This document shows, piece after piece, positions 25,592 to 38,633 of a stretch of 64,000 bases of DNA. Position 1 is the stretch's first letter. Each line of letters opens with the position of its first letter. The stretch comes from Streptomyces sp. R44 (lineage in GTDB: Bacteria > Actinomycetota > Actinomycetes > Streptomycetales > Streptomycetaceae): contig NZ_CP163444.1 in the NCBI RefSeq assembly GCF_041053105.1, positions 8,340,501 through 8,404,500 of the forward strand, read 5' to 3'. The position numbers and the translations under genes are program-made. The notes under the pieces were generated by a model. It had not been told where the DNA came from and did not search any database. It saw nothing but the letters and a program-made list of their open reading frames with translations.

Positions 25592-27172
25592 ATGGGGCTC
25601 ATTGATGCAGACCACGCGGGGCTGGTCGTCGCGGCGCAGGCCGGTGACGATCGGGCGCGCGAGGAGCTGATCGCCGCATACCTGCCGTTGGTCTACAACA
25701 TCGTCGGGCGAGCGCTGGACGGACATGCCGATGTCGACGACGTCGTCCAGGAAACCCTGTTCCGCTTGGTGCGCGACCTGCCTGCCCTGCGTGCCCCGGA
25801 GAGCTTCCGGTCCTGGCTGGTGTCGATCACGCTCCGCCAGATCAATACCCACTGGCACCGGCAACGCGCCTTCGCCGACCGGACCACGGTCATCGACGAG
25901 GCACGCCAGATACCGGACGCGGGCGCCGAGCCTGTGGACGTGACGATCCTGCGGCTGCACGTGTCGGACGAGCGGCGCCGGGTCGTCGAAGCCGGCCGTT
26001 GGCTCGACCCGGACCACCGGGTGCTGCTGTCGCTGTGGTGGCAGGAGTGCGCCGGCCTGCTCAGCCGGGAGGACATGGCCGCCGCGACGGGACTCACGGT
26101 CGCGCACGTCGGAGTGCGCCTGCAACGCATGCGCGAGCAGCTGGAACTGTGCCGGACGATCGTCGCCGCGCTGGAGGCCGATCCGCGCTGTCCGCAACTG
26201 GACGGGACAGTCGTCGGCTGGGACGGTCACCATGCGTCGGTGTGGCGCAAGCGGATCGCGCGGCACACACGTGACTGCACTGTCTGCAGGGCGACGTCGG
26301 CAGAACGGGTTCCGGCCGAACTGCTGCCCCTCAGCCTCACGACACTGGCCGTCCCGGCCGCACTGATCGCCGCGCTGGCCGCCAAGGGCTTGCTGTCGGG
26401 TACGGCAGCGAGCGCCGCCGGGCTGGCCGCGGCCCCTGTCGCCGTCGGCACGGCGACAGGGGGAGGCGGTCTGCACGGCGCTCTGATCGGCAAACTCCAG
26501 GCGGTGACCGCTCATCCGCTGGTGAGCCTCGCGACCGGCGCGGTGCTCATCGCCGGAACCGCCACCTATGCGACCTGGCCCGAACCGGCGCCTCGAGTGC
26601 CCGGCGCCACCGCCGCTCCCACGGTCGGCACTCCCACGCCCCTTCCCTCGCGCACCACCACCTCGGCCGGACCGTCCCCGGCGAGTCCGTCCCCGGTGAG
26701 CCCGCCCTCGGTCGGCCCGTCCGCCGTCGCGGGCACCGTTCCGCTGGGCGCACAGTCGCTGGAGTCCGCGGACAACCCCGGCCTGTTCGTCACGTACACG
26801 GGCGATTTCGCGGCGCTCGGCAGCGTCGCCGCGTCCAGCGGCGCGCAGGCACGTCAGCGGGTCGCCTTCACGGTCGTCGGGGGACTGGCCGACACGCAGT
26901 GCGTCACCTTCCGCGCCGCGGACGGCCGGTATCTTCGCCACTCCTACCTGCGGCTGCGGCTGAGCAGCGACGACGGCAGCGCACTGTTCCGTGAAGACGC
27001 CACCTTCTGTCCCCGTCCCGGGGCGGTCGCCGGGTCCGTGACCCTGCACGCGCACAACTATCCGGGATCGGTCCTCCGCCACCGCGACGGCGGCATCTGG
27101 CTCGACGGCTCCGACGGCACGCGGGCCTTTGCCGGCCAGGCTTCCTTCATCGTGCGCAGCCCCCGGGCCTGA
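25592..27172 (+). CDS. Sigma factor fused to membrane segment and AbfB carbohydrate-binding domain
   Basis: A 526-residue multidomain regulator. Residues about 10-90 are sigma-70 region 2 (VVAAQAGDDRAREELIAAYL, DVDDVVQETLFRLVRDLP, ESFRSWLVSITLRQ). About 140-195 is region 4 (LDPDHRVLLSLWWQE, MAAATGLTVAHVGVRLQRMR). H225-x3-C229-x2-C232 matches the zinc motif of anti-sigma ZAS domains. Hydrophobic segments follow at about 246-268 and 306-328, then a Pro/Ser/Thr linker. An AbfB (CBM42-like) domain at about 390-523 has SLESADNPGLFVTYTG, VTFRAADGRYLRH and GSVLRHRDG. The inference is a tethered sigma factor that responds to extracellular arabinoxylan. It lies directly upstream of xylan-degrading genes. 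Start chosen for GGTGGG upstream. Confidence 0.85.
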   Translation: MGLIDADHAGLVVAAQAGDDRAREELIAAYLPLVYNIVGRALDGHADVDDVVQETLFRLVRDLPALRAPESFRSWLVSITLRQINTHWHRQRAFADRTTVIDEARQIPDAGAEPVDVTILRLHVSDERRRVVEAGRWLDPDHRVLLSLWWQECAGLLSREDMAAATGLTVAHVGVRLQRMREQLELCRTIVAALEADPRCPQLDGTVVGWDGHHASVWRKRIARHTRDCTVCRATSAERVPAELLPLSLTTLAVPAALIAALAAKGLLSGTAASAAGLAAAPVAVGTATGGGGLHGALIGKLQAVTAHPLVSLATGAVLIAGTATYATWPEPAPRVPGATAAPTVGTPTPLPSRTTTSAGPSPASPSPVSPPSVGPSAVAGTVPLGAQSLESADNPGLFVTYTGDFAALGSVAASSGAQARQRVAFTVVGGLADTQCVTFRAADGRYLRHSYLRLRLSSDDGSALFREDATFCPRPGAVAGSVTLHAHNYPGSVLRHRDGGIWLDGSDGTRAFAGQASFIVRSPRA

Positions 27173-29942
<2,770 letters not shown>

Positions 29943-29981
29943 CCTTCCCGAACCACGGTTGCACAAGGAGTAACACCCCCC

Positions 29982-32606
29982 ATGAACAACCCCACCAACG
30001 CCGGACGCCGCGGACGTCACCGCCGTCGCAGGACCGCCACCGTTCTGCTGCTCGGCGTGCCCGCCACCGTCGTGCCGTACCTCCTGTTCGTGCAGGACGA
30101 CTCGCAGGCCGCGACGGTCGACGGCAGTGCCTACTACAAGCTGGTCTCCGTGCGCAGCGGCAAGGTGCTGGACGTCAACGCCTTCTCCACCGCCGACGGC
30201 ACCCGTATCCAGCAGTGGACCGACCAGAACACCGCCAACCAGCAGTGGAGGTTGCGGTCCACCGGGGACGGCTACTACGAGCTGGTCAACCGCAACAGCG
30301 GCAAGGTGCTCGGCATAGCCGGCGATTCGACCGCGCAGGCGGCTGCCGCCGAGCAGCAGACCGACAGCTCCTCCGCCTCCCAGGAGTGGCGGATCGACGA
30401 GGTGAGCGGTTCCGGCGCCGTCACCTTCACCTCCCGCAGGAGCGGCCAGGTCCTGGACGTCTCCGGAGGCTCCACGGCCGACGGCGCGGCAGTCATCCAG
30501 TACGGCGGCCATGGCAGCACCAACCAGCAGTGGAAGCTGGTGAGGACGGCCGAGGCCCCGGCCACCGGGACCGGACCGTACGCGTGGAAGAACGCCCAGG
30601 TGGTGGGCGGCGGTTACGTCACCGGGCTGGTGTTCAACCCACGGGCGAAGGGCCTGCTGTACGCGCGTACCGACATGGGCGGCGCCTACCGCTGGGACAG
30701 TGCGGCCGAGCAGTGGATCCCGCTGACCGACTGGCTCGGCGAGAAGGACTGGAACCTGCTGGGCATCGACTCGGTGGCCACCGACCCCGTCGACCCCGAC
30801 CGGCTCTACCTCGCGGCCGGCACCTACACCAACGAGTGGGCCGGCAACGGCGCGATCGTGCGCTCCACCGACCGGGGCCGCACCTTCCAGCGCACCGACC
30901 TGCCGTTCAAGCTGGGCGGCAACGAGGACGGCCGCGGGGCGGGCGAACGGCTGGTGATCGACCCCTCGGACAACCGCACCCTGCTGCTCGGCACCCGTAA
31001 GAACGGCCTGTGGCGCAGCACGGACAGCGGTGCGACGTGGCGGCAGGTGTCCTCGTTCCCCGTCAAGGACGGGGCGAGCAGCGGTAGCGGCATCACCTTC
31101 GTGACGTACGGCCCGGCCGGCAGCAACACGGTCTACGTCGGCGTCGCCGACAAATCCACATCTCTGTACCGCTCCACCGACGGCGGCAGCACCTGGCAGG
31201 CCGTCCCCGGCCAGCCCACGGGCCAGTTGCCGCAGCACGGCGTGCTCTCCGGTGACGGCTCGCTGTACCTGACGTACACCAACGCCCTTGGACCCAACGG
31301 CGTGACGGCCGGCTCGGTGTGGAAGTACGCACCGGCCGGCGGGGCGTGGAAGAACGTCTCGCCGTCCCAGGGCGGCTACGGGTTCTCCGGCCTGGCCGTC
31401 GACCCGCGCCAGCCGTCCACGGTGATGGTCACCACCCTCGACCGCTGGTGGCCCGAGGACGAGATCTACCGCACCACCGACGGCGGCACGACCTGGAAGG
31501 CACTGGCGGACAAGTCGGTGCGGAACGCCTCCGCCGCTCCCTACGTCGGCGCCCACACCGGGCACTGGATGACCGCCCTGGCCATCGACCCCTTCGACTC
31601 CGGACACGTGCTGTACGGCACCGGCAACGGCATCTGGCGCAGCAAGGACGCCAACGCCACCGACAACGGCGGCACCAGCCACTGGACCGCGGGCGCGGGC
31701 GGTCTTGAGGAGACCGCGCTGATGGACGCGATCGCTCCGCCCGGTGGCGCCACCGTCGTCACCGCCATGGGCGACCAGGGCGGCTTCCGCCACGACGACC
31801 TGACCCGGGTGCCCGCCGGGCGGCTGGGCAACCCGATGATGACCAACAGCACCGACATCGATTTCGCCCAGTCGAACCCCGAATTGATGGTCCGCGTCGG
31901 CCGCGGCGGCGCGCAGGACGGCGCCTACTCCACCGACGGCGGCGGCAACTGGAACGGATTCAAGGCGGAGCCGGTGGCCGGGGCCCAGGACGGCCATGTC
32001 GCGCTCGCGGCGGACGGCTCCACGATCCTGTGGACCCAGGCCGGTCAGGCCCCGTACCGTTCGACCGACAAGGGGGCGAGCTGGTCGAGGGTCAGCGGCC
32101 TGGGCACCGACGCCGTTGTCGTCGCCGACCGCTCCTCGGCCAGGACCTTCTACTCCCTGTCCGGCGGCACGCTCTACGCCAGCACCGACGGCGGCGCGGT
32201 CTTCACCGCCCGCGCCACGAACCTCCCCGCCGGTCGGCTCACCGCCGTCCCTGGCATCGCCGGAGACCTGTGGATCGCCGGCGGCGGCCAGGGGCTGCTG
32301 CACTCCACCGACGGCGGCCGCACCTTCACCGCGCTCACCACGGTGAAGTCCGCCTCCGCCCTCGGCTTCGGCAAGGCCGCACCCGGAGCCTCCTACCAGG
32401 CCCTCTATCTGATCGGCACTGTCAAGGACGTCACAGGCGTCTTCCGCTCCACGGACAAGGGCGCCACCTGGCTCCGCGTCAACGACGACGCCCACCAGTG
32501 GGGCAGCATCGGTGGCGTCGGCGTCATCACCGGCGACCCGGACACCTATGGCCGCGTCTACGTCGGCACCAACGGCCGCGGCCTCCAGTACGGCGACCCC
32601 TCCTGA
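29982..32606 (+). CDS. Secreted CBM13-GH74 xyloglucanase
   Basis: An 874-residue exported enzyme. An arginine-rich N-terminus plus a hydrophobic stretch (ATVLLLGVPATVVPYLLFV) ends at AAT near residue 46. A ricin-type domain sits N-terminally (about 50-185: SGKVLDVNAFSTADGTRIQQ, NQQWRLRSTGDGYYELVN). The double seven-bladed GH74 propeller fills the rest. It is recognised by YVTGLVFNPRAKGLLYARTD followed by MGGAYRWD, and by many Asp-box turns (STDGGSTWQ, TTDGGTTWK, STDKGASWS, STDGGRTFT). Substrate is probably xyloglucan or another beta-1,4-glucan. The ribosome binding site is AAGGAG. The CBM at the N-terminus rather than the C-terminus is less usual. Confidence 0.9.
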   Translation: MNNPTNAGRRGRHRRRRTATVLLLGVPATVVPYLLFVQDDSQAATVDGSAYYKLVSVRSGKVLDVNAFSTADGTRIQQWTDQNTANQQWRLRSTGDGYYELVNRNSGKVLGIAGDSTAQAAAAEQQTDSSSASQEWRIDEVSGSGAVTFTSRRSGQVLDVSGGSTADGAAVIQYGGHGSTNQQWKLVRTAEAPATGTGPYAWKNAQVVGGGYVTGLVFNPRAKGLLYARTDMGGAYRWDSAAEQWIPLTDWLGEKDWNLLGIDSVATDPVDPDRLYLAAGTYTNEWAGNGAIVRSTDRGRTFQRTDLPFKLGGNEDGRGAGERLVIDPSDNRTLLLGTRKNGLWRSTDSGATWRQVSSFPVKDGASSGSGITFVTYGPAGSNTVYVGVADKSTSLYRSTDGGSTWQAVPGQPTGQLPQHGVLSGDGSLYLTYTNALGPNGVTAGSVWKYAPAGGAWKNVSPSQGGYGFSGLAVDPRQPSTVMVTTLDRWWPEDEIYRTTDGGTTWKALADKSVRNASAAPYVGAHTGHWMTALAIDPFDSGHVLYGTGNGIWRSKDANATDNGGTSHWTAGAGGLEETALMDAIAPPGGATVVTAMGDQGGFRHDDLTRVPAGRLGNPMMTNSTDIDFAQSNPELMVRVGRGGAQDGAYSTDGGGNWNGFKAEPVAGAQDGHVALAADGSTILWTQAGQAPYRSTDKGASWSRVSGLGTDAVVVADRSSARTFYSLSGGTLYASTDGGAVFTARATNLPAGRLTAVPGIAGDLWIAGGGQGLLHSTDGGRTFTALTTVKSASALGFGKAAPGASYQALYLIGTVKDVTGVFRSTDKGATWLRVNDDAHQWGSIGGVGVITGDPDTYGRVYVGTNGRGLQYGDPS

Positions 32607-32666
32607 CCCCGACACCGGATGCACTCATGTTCGATGTGTGAGCTGATGCGCGATCACTGACGGACT

Positions 32667-32710
32667 GCCGCCCTCCTGGCCGATGGGACATCTCGGTCGG
32701 AGGGCGGCTT
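32667..32710. terminator. Bidirectional terminator between convergent hydrolase operons
   Basis: Perfect 10-bp arms GCCGCCCTCC (32667-32676) and GGAGGGCGGC (32699-32708) enclose a loop that can itself pair (CCGA and TCGG). TT follows on the plus side. The hairpin sits between the GH74 stop and the SGNH gene stop on the opposite strand. Confidence 0.85.
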
Positions 32711-32821
32711 TCCGCTGGAGAGCGTCCCGTGGGCGGCGGTTGCGGAGCGGCGGCCTGGGTCTCGTGCGGGCGTGATCCGCGGGGAGGGTAGGTGCCGTGC
32801 GCCGGATAGCGCTGGCCGCGG

Positions 32822-33928
32822 TCATCCGGCAGTCAGGGTGGTCCACTTCTGATTGGAGCCGCCGTGGCAGTCCCACAGCTGGAGCTGCGTGCCGTCGGCG
32901 CTGGAGGAGCCCGGGACGTCGAGGCAGCGGCCGGAGGCGGGGTTGCGGTAGCCGCCGTTGTAGGGCTGCCACATCTGGTTGGCGCCGCCGTGGCAGGCCC
33001 AGATCTGCACCGTGGTGCCGTTGGTGGTGCCCCAGCCGGCGGCGTCGAGGCACTTGCCCAGGGAGCGCAGGGTGCCGTCGGTGTAGGCGGACCAGAACTG
33101 GTTGGCGCCGCCGCCACAGCTCCATGTCTGGACGGCGGTCCCGTCAGCGGTGCCGGCGCCGCTGACGTCCAGGCACTTGGCGGCGATGCCGGACTGTACG
33201 CGTGCGGGGGCGGGGGCGGGGTTCCTCAGCCAGCCGGCGCTGTCCGCGGCCTGGACGCCGCGGTGGAAGGCGTCGGCCATCTTCCGGTAGCCCGCGTCGT
33301 TGGGATGCAGGGGGTCGGCGAGGTCGGCCGTGGTCAGGCTGCTCATGTCGACGAATGCGACGTGTTTGCCCGCGGCCTGTGCGGCGCCGACGATCTGGGG
33401 GATGGCCTGGTTGTACGCGCCCCGGTGCTGCTCTTCGGAGCTGCTGGTGGACACGACCAGGGAGGCGACGAGGACGGTTGCGTCGGGGACGTCGGCGGTG
33501 ATCTGGCTGACCAGCGACTTCAGCCGGGCGATGGCGGTGTCGACCTCGGAGGCCCCTTGGAGGTCGTTGGTGCCGATGTGGAGCGTCACGACGTTGGGCC
33601 GGTAGCGGGTCAGCGCGGCGTCGGCGAGTGCGGCAATCTGGTCGATGCGGTATCCGGAGTGGCCTTCGTTGTCGGGGTCGGACATCGAACCGGCCCGCCC
33701 CGTGCCCACGAAGTCCACCGGGTGGCCGTCCGCCGCGAGCCCGTCCCACAGCGGCGCCCGGTAGCCGTTGCCCGTGCTGCTTCCCACGCCCCAGGTGATC
33801 GAGTCGCCCAACGGCATGACCCGCAGGGGCGTGTCGGAGGCGGCGGAGGCGGGGGCCGCCCCTGTCGCTGTCACCGCGAGCGCGGCCGCGAGGAGCGCGA
33901 CCAGGGGGCGGATCCAGGACCTTCTCAT
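32822..33928 (-). CDS. Secreted SGNH hydrolase-CBM13 (acetyl-xylan-esterase-like)
   Basis: A 368-residue secreted esterase. The signal peptide ends near ASAASD (residue 31). The SGNH/GDSL fold shows block I GDSITWG (S43), block II Gly in EGHSGYRI, block III GTNDL (N121) and block V DPLHPN (D205, H208). A CBM13 ricin-type domain occupies about 243-366 with CLDVSGAGTADGTAVQTWSC and two further QxW-type repeats (NQFW, NQMW, NQKW). In this context it probably removes acetyl groups from hemicellulose. It follows the alpha-galactosidase by only 26 bases, so the two are co-transcribed. Confidence 0.88.
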   Translation of the reverse strand: MRRSWIRPLVALLAAALAVTATGAAPASAASDTPLRVMPLGDSITWGVGSSTGNGYRAPLWDGLAADGHPVDFVGTGRAGSMSDPDNEGHSGYRIDQIAALADAALTRYRPNVVTLHIGTNDLQGASEVDTAIARLKSLVSQITADVPDATVLVASLVVSTSSSEEQHRGAYNQAIPQIVGAAQAAGKHVAFVDMSSLTTADLADPLHPNDAGYRKMADAFHRGVQAADSAGWLRNPAPAPARVQSGIAAKCLDVSGAGTADGTAVQTWSCGGGANQFWSAYTDGTLRSLGKCLDAAGWGTTNGTTVQIWACHGGANQMWQPYNGGYRNPASGRCLDVPGSSSADGTQLQLWDCHGGSNQKWTTLTAG

Positions 33929-33954
33929 GGGGTTCCCTTTCTCGGGGTGGCGCG

Positions 33955-35601
33955 TCACGGGAGAGTGGTCCACTTCTGGTTGTTCTGGCCGTTGCAGGTC
34001 CACAGGACGACGGGGGTCCCGTTGGCGGTGCCGGCCCCGTTGACGTCGAGGCACAGGCCGGCGTGGACGTTGCGCATCGACCCGTCGGCCTGCGCGGTCC
34101 ACTTCTGGTTGTTCTGGCCGTTGCAGGTCCAGATGATGACCCGGGTGCCGTTGGCGGTTCCCTGGTCGTAGGCGTCCAGGCACTTGTCGCCGTAGACGCG
34201 GATCTCGCCTCCGGCCCACTTGGTCCACAGCTGGTTGGCGGCAGTGTGGCAGTCCCAGACCAGCGCCTGCGTCCCGGCCGCGGTGGAGGCGCGGTCCACG
34301 TCCAGGCAGCGGCCCGATCCGGTGCCGCGCAGACGCGAGGTGGTGGCGGCGATCGGGCTGCCGCCGCTCACCCGGAAGACGGCGACGCCGTGCGCGGGGA
34401 CGCTCGCCGATATCTGCCCGGACGTGCTCGACGTACCGCCGGTCCACAGGTCGGTCAGGGTGAACTGTCCGCCGGACAGGCCGACTTGCGTGGCCGTGGT
34501 GGTGATGGTCGCGGTGCCTGCTCCCCGGTTGAACAGGCCTACCGCGACCGAGCCGTCGGCCAGGGGCTTGGCGAACACCTCGGTGCTGCCGTCGTCGCGC
34601 ACCCTGCGCCCGCCCGCACCCAGCGAGTCCTGGTTCACCGCGAGGAGACGCGGGTTGCGCAGGATGGCGCTCACGTCGGCGGACATCGTACGGATGTCGT
34701 TGCCGGCCATGAGCGGGGCGCCCATCAGCGACCACAGGGCGAAGTGGGAGCGGGACTCGGTCAGCGACAGGCCGGGACGGCCGACGACCAGCATGTCGGG
34801 GTCGTTCCAGTGTCCGGGGCCGGACTGCGCGGCCAGCGGCGCGGTGATGTCCAGGACGTTGCCCACGCCCATCGGATAGCTGTTGGTGTTGTCGTTCTGC
34901 CAGATGTCGAGCAGGTCCTCGGTCGTCCGCCACAGGTCGGCGACCTCTCCCCAGTCGAACTTGTCGCCGGTGGGGGCGTGGAAGCTGTTGGGGTTGATGC
35001 TGTAGACGATCGGCCGGCCGGTGGCGCGTAGGGCATCACGCATGAGGGTGAACCGTTCGACCTGTTCAGCAAGGGTGCCGCTGCCGGAACACCAGTCGTA
35101 CTTGAGGTAGTCCACGCCCCATGAGGCGAAGGCGGCGGCGTCCTGGGCCTCGTGGCCCTTGCTGCCGGTGGAGCCGGGGTAGGTTCCCACACCCTGCGCG
35201 CAGGTGCGCTCGTTGGGCGCCTGGTAGATGCCGAACTTCAGGCCCTTGCCGTGGATGTAGTCCCCGAGCGCCTTCATGCCGCTGGGGAACTTGGTCGGAT
35301 TGGCCCGGAGGTTGCCCGCCGCGTCGCGCTGCGGGTCGAACCAGCAGTCGTCGACGACGACGTACTGGTAACCGGCGTCCTTCATACCCGAGGACACCAT
35401 CGTGTCGGCGGCCTGGCGGACCTGCGCCTCGGTGATCCCGCATCCGAAGCTGTTCCAGCTGTTCCAGCCCATCGGCGGCGTGAGCGCCGGGCTGCCCGGC
35501 GCGGCCTCGGCGGTCGTGTGGGCGGAGGCGGTGACGCAGGCTGTGAGCGTCAGCGCGGTGGCCGCGAGGAGACGCCATAACCGTCGGTGCGGGGGAGCCA
35601 T
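33955..35601 (-). CDS. Secreted GH27 alpha-galactosidase-CBM13
   Basis: A 548-residue secreted enzyme. After a signal peptide (cleavage near AEAAP, residue 35) the GH27 barrel begins LTPPMGWNSWNSFGCGI. The nucleophile is D169 in YLKYDWC and the acid/base lies in GHWNDPDML (about residue 267-269). A beta-sandwich domain follows (about 325-410). A CBM13 of three QxW repeats (about 415-548) has CLDVDRASTAAGTQALVWDC and two NNQKW repeats. It would remove alpha-galactosyl side groups from galactomannan or related polymers. The start at 35601 has GGAAGGAA upstream. A strong hairpin lies just before it. Confidence 0.9.
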   Translation of the reverse strand: MAPPHRRLWRLLAATALTLTACVTASAHTTAEAAPGSPALTPPMGWNSWNSFGCGITEAQVRQAADTMVSSGMKDAGYQYVVVDDCWFDPQRDAAGNLRANPTKFPSGMKALGDYIHGKGLKFGIYQAPNERTCAQGVGTYPGSTGSKGHEAQDAAAFASWGVDYLKYDWCSGSGTLAEQVERFTLMRDALRATGRPIVYSINPNSFHAPTGDKFDWGEVADLWRTTEDLLDIWQNDNTNSYPMGVGNVLDITAPLAAQSGPGHWNDPDMLVVGRPGLSLTESRSHFALWSLMGAPLMAGNDIRTMSADVSAILRNPRLLAVNQDSLGAGGRRVRDDGSTEVFAKPLADGSVAVGLFNRGAGTATITTTATQVGLSGGQFTLTDLWTGGTSSTSGQISASVPAHGVAVFRVSGGSPIAATTSRLRGTGSGRCLDVDRASTAAGTQALVWDCHTAANQLWTKWAGGEIRVYGDKCLDAYDQGTANGTRVIIWTCNGQNNQKWTAQADGSMRNVHAGLCLDVNGAGTANGTPVVLWTCNGQNNQKWTTLP

Positions 35602-35615
35602 CAGGATTCCTTCCT

Positions 35616-35646
35616 GGCCTGCGCAGCGGAAGCCGCTGCGCAGGCC
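35616..35646 (-). terminator. Hairpin between GH62 and GH27 genes
   Basis: Perfect 14-bp arms (GGCCTGCGCAGCGG and complement) with a 3-base loop lie in the 85-base gap between two same-strand hydrolase genes. It overlaps the region just upstream of the GH27 ribosome binding site, so it may terminate GH62 transcripts or limit read-through into GH27. Confidence 0.75.
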
Positions 35647-35686
35647 GGATCGGCGAGGTCATGAGCGGTGATCAGGTGCGTGCGAG

Positions 35687-37165
<1,479 letters not shown>

Positions 37166-37188
37166 TCACTGCAACGAGGGGCCTGATT

Positions 37189-37240
37189 GTTCGAAATCCC
37201 GAACGACGTGCGACAGTTCGACCAGAAAATAGATTTCTGG
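37189..37240. promoter_or_regulatory. Two dyads upstream of the GH62 gene
   Basis: An inverted repeat GTTCG-N6-CGAAC (37189-37204) and a second perfect one CCAGAAA-N5-TTTCTGG (37222-37240) lie 75-126 bases upstream of the GH62 start. They are the best operator candidates for sugar-responsive repression. No such pair was found before the GH10 gene. Confidence 0.45.
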
Positions 37241-37507
37241 CCGAGGCTCCGTCAATGTTTCCGACGAGTTTCGTTCCGGCGCGCGCGACCCGAATAGCGA
37301 AATAGCCGGGCCGTCACACACGTTGACCTGCATACGGAGTGGGGTGCCGTTGACATTCGCGCCAACCGTGACCGGTAATTCGGCCTGTTCGGTATATCGG
37401 TTATTCGAGGCGCAGGGGCGGTCCCGCCCCTGAGTTCCGCCAGGCGTTCGCGGTGGTCGGCCACCGGTGCGAACCGCTGCCTGGAGGCGCAGCGCGTGGC
37501 CGCACCG

Positions 37508-38461
37508 TCAGCCCCGCCGGACCGCCCCGAGCTGGGCCCGGTGCAGGTCTGGGGCGGTGAATCGCTGCGCCACCGTGCGTAGGACGCGGGCCATCGCCTG
37601 GGCCGGTGGGGTGGCAGGGCGTGCCGCGGCGCGTGCGAGGAGGATGCGGCGGGTGGGGGCCGGGACGTCGGAGGCGAACGGCAGGAGGCGTACGTCACTG
37701 CGTCGGCTGGTGAGCGCCAGACGGGGTGCGAGCGCGATGCCGAGACCGGCGGCGACCATGGCCTGCGCCTCTTGGTAGTCGTGCGACGAGTAGGCGATGC
37801 GGGGCTCGAATCCCGCCTGGCGGCAGCTTCGGCGCAGGACGTCGGCGACGGGATGGTTGTCGGCGCGGATGATCCACTCCTGGTCGGCGAGATCGCCGAG
37901 GCTCACGGAGGGACGTGTGCGTAGGGGCGAATCGGCGGGGACGACAAGCACCGTGGGGTCGTCCAGCAGGTGGGTGACGGCAAGCGCCGGATCGTCGAGG
38001 CGGTTCCATTCGTAGTCCCAGAGCAGCCCCTGCTCCACCTCCCCGGCGTGCAGCATCTCCCTGAGCTCCGCGAGGACTCCTGCGCGCACCTCGATACGGA
38101 TGCCGGCGTGGCGGCGTCGGAAACGCGTGAGCGCCAGCGGCAGCAGGGACGCGCTCGCCGTGGGGAAGGAACCGAGCCGCAGGGTGCCCTGGTCGAGGGC
38201 GGTGAAGGAGTCCAGGTCGGCCTGGGCGGCACGGAGTTCCCGGCGGATGGCCTGACCCCGTTCGGCCAGCGCGGCACCCGCCGGGGTGGGGCGGATACCG
38301 CGTGGCAGCCGCTCGATCAGCGGCTGCCCTGCCTCCTGCTCCAGCAGCGACATCTGCTGGGAGGCGGCGGAGGTGGTCATGCCGAGGGCTTCCGCCGCGG
38401 CAGTGAGCGAACCGCGTTCGGTGGCCTCGGTGAGCAGCAGCAGACGGCGCACGTTGAGCAT
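37508..38461 (-). CDS. LysR-family transcriptional regulator
   Basis: A 317-residue LysR regulator. The N-terminal winged helix-turn-helix reads LLLLTEATERGSLTAAAEAL, GMTTSAASQQMSLLEQEAGQ and PLIERLPRGIRPTPAG. The effector domain begins LRLGSFPTASASLLPLAL and includes HDYQEAQAMVAAGLGIALAP. It is divergent from the isomerase-transporter pair and shares the upstream region containing the palindrome at 38471-38485, so it most likely controls that pair and itself in response to a carboxylate. The start at 38461 is the ATG directly before the helix-turn-helix. Confidence 0.9.
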   Translation of the reverse strand: MLNVRRLLLLTEATERGSLTAAAEALGMTTSAASQQMSLLEQEAGQPLIERLPRGIRPTPAGAALAERGQAIRRELRAAQADLDSFTALDQGTLRLGSFPTASASLLPLALTRFRRRHAGIRIEVRAGVLAELREMLHAGEVEQGLLWDYEWNRLDDPALAVTHLLDDPTVLVVPADSPLRTRPSVSLGDLADQEWIIRADNHPVADVLRRSCRQAGFEPRIAYSSHDYQEAQAMVAAGLGIALAPRLALTSRRSDVRLLPFASDVPAPTRRILLARAAARPATPPAQAMARVLRTVAQRFTAPDLHRAQLGAVRRG

Positions 38462-38470
38462 GCCGTCGAC

Positions 38471-38485
38471 TTTAGCTGAGCTAAA
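38471..38485. promoter_or_regulatory. LysR-type operator palindrome
   Basis: TTTAGCTGAGCTAAA is a perfect 15-bp palindrome of the T-N11-A form recognised by LysR regulators. It lies 9 bases upstream of the LysR start codon and about 150 bases upstream of the divergent isomerase gene. Confidence 0.75.
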
Positions 38486-38633
38486 CCCAGGTGAAGCAAA
38501 CCGCGATTGTTCCGAAGTCATGGCTCTGCGAAGGTCTCCGCAATCGCCGAGCGGTTCACCGGCTCGCCATACGCCCGTAACCGCTGCCTCGGCCCTTTCC
38601 CTCCCCTTCGTCGATCCAGGAAGAGCCTCAGAC

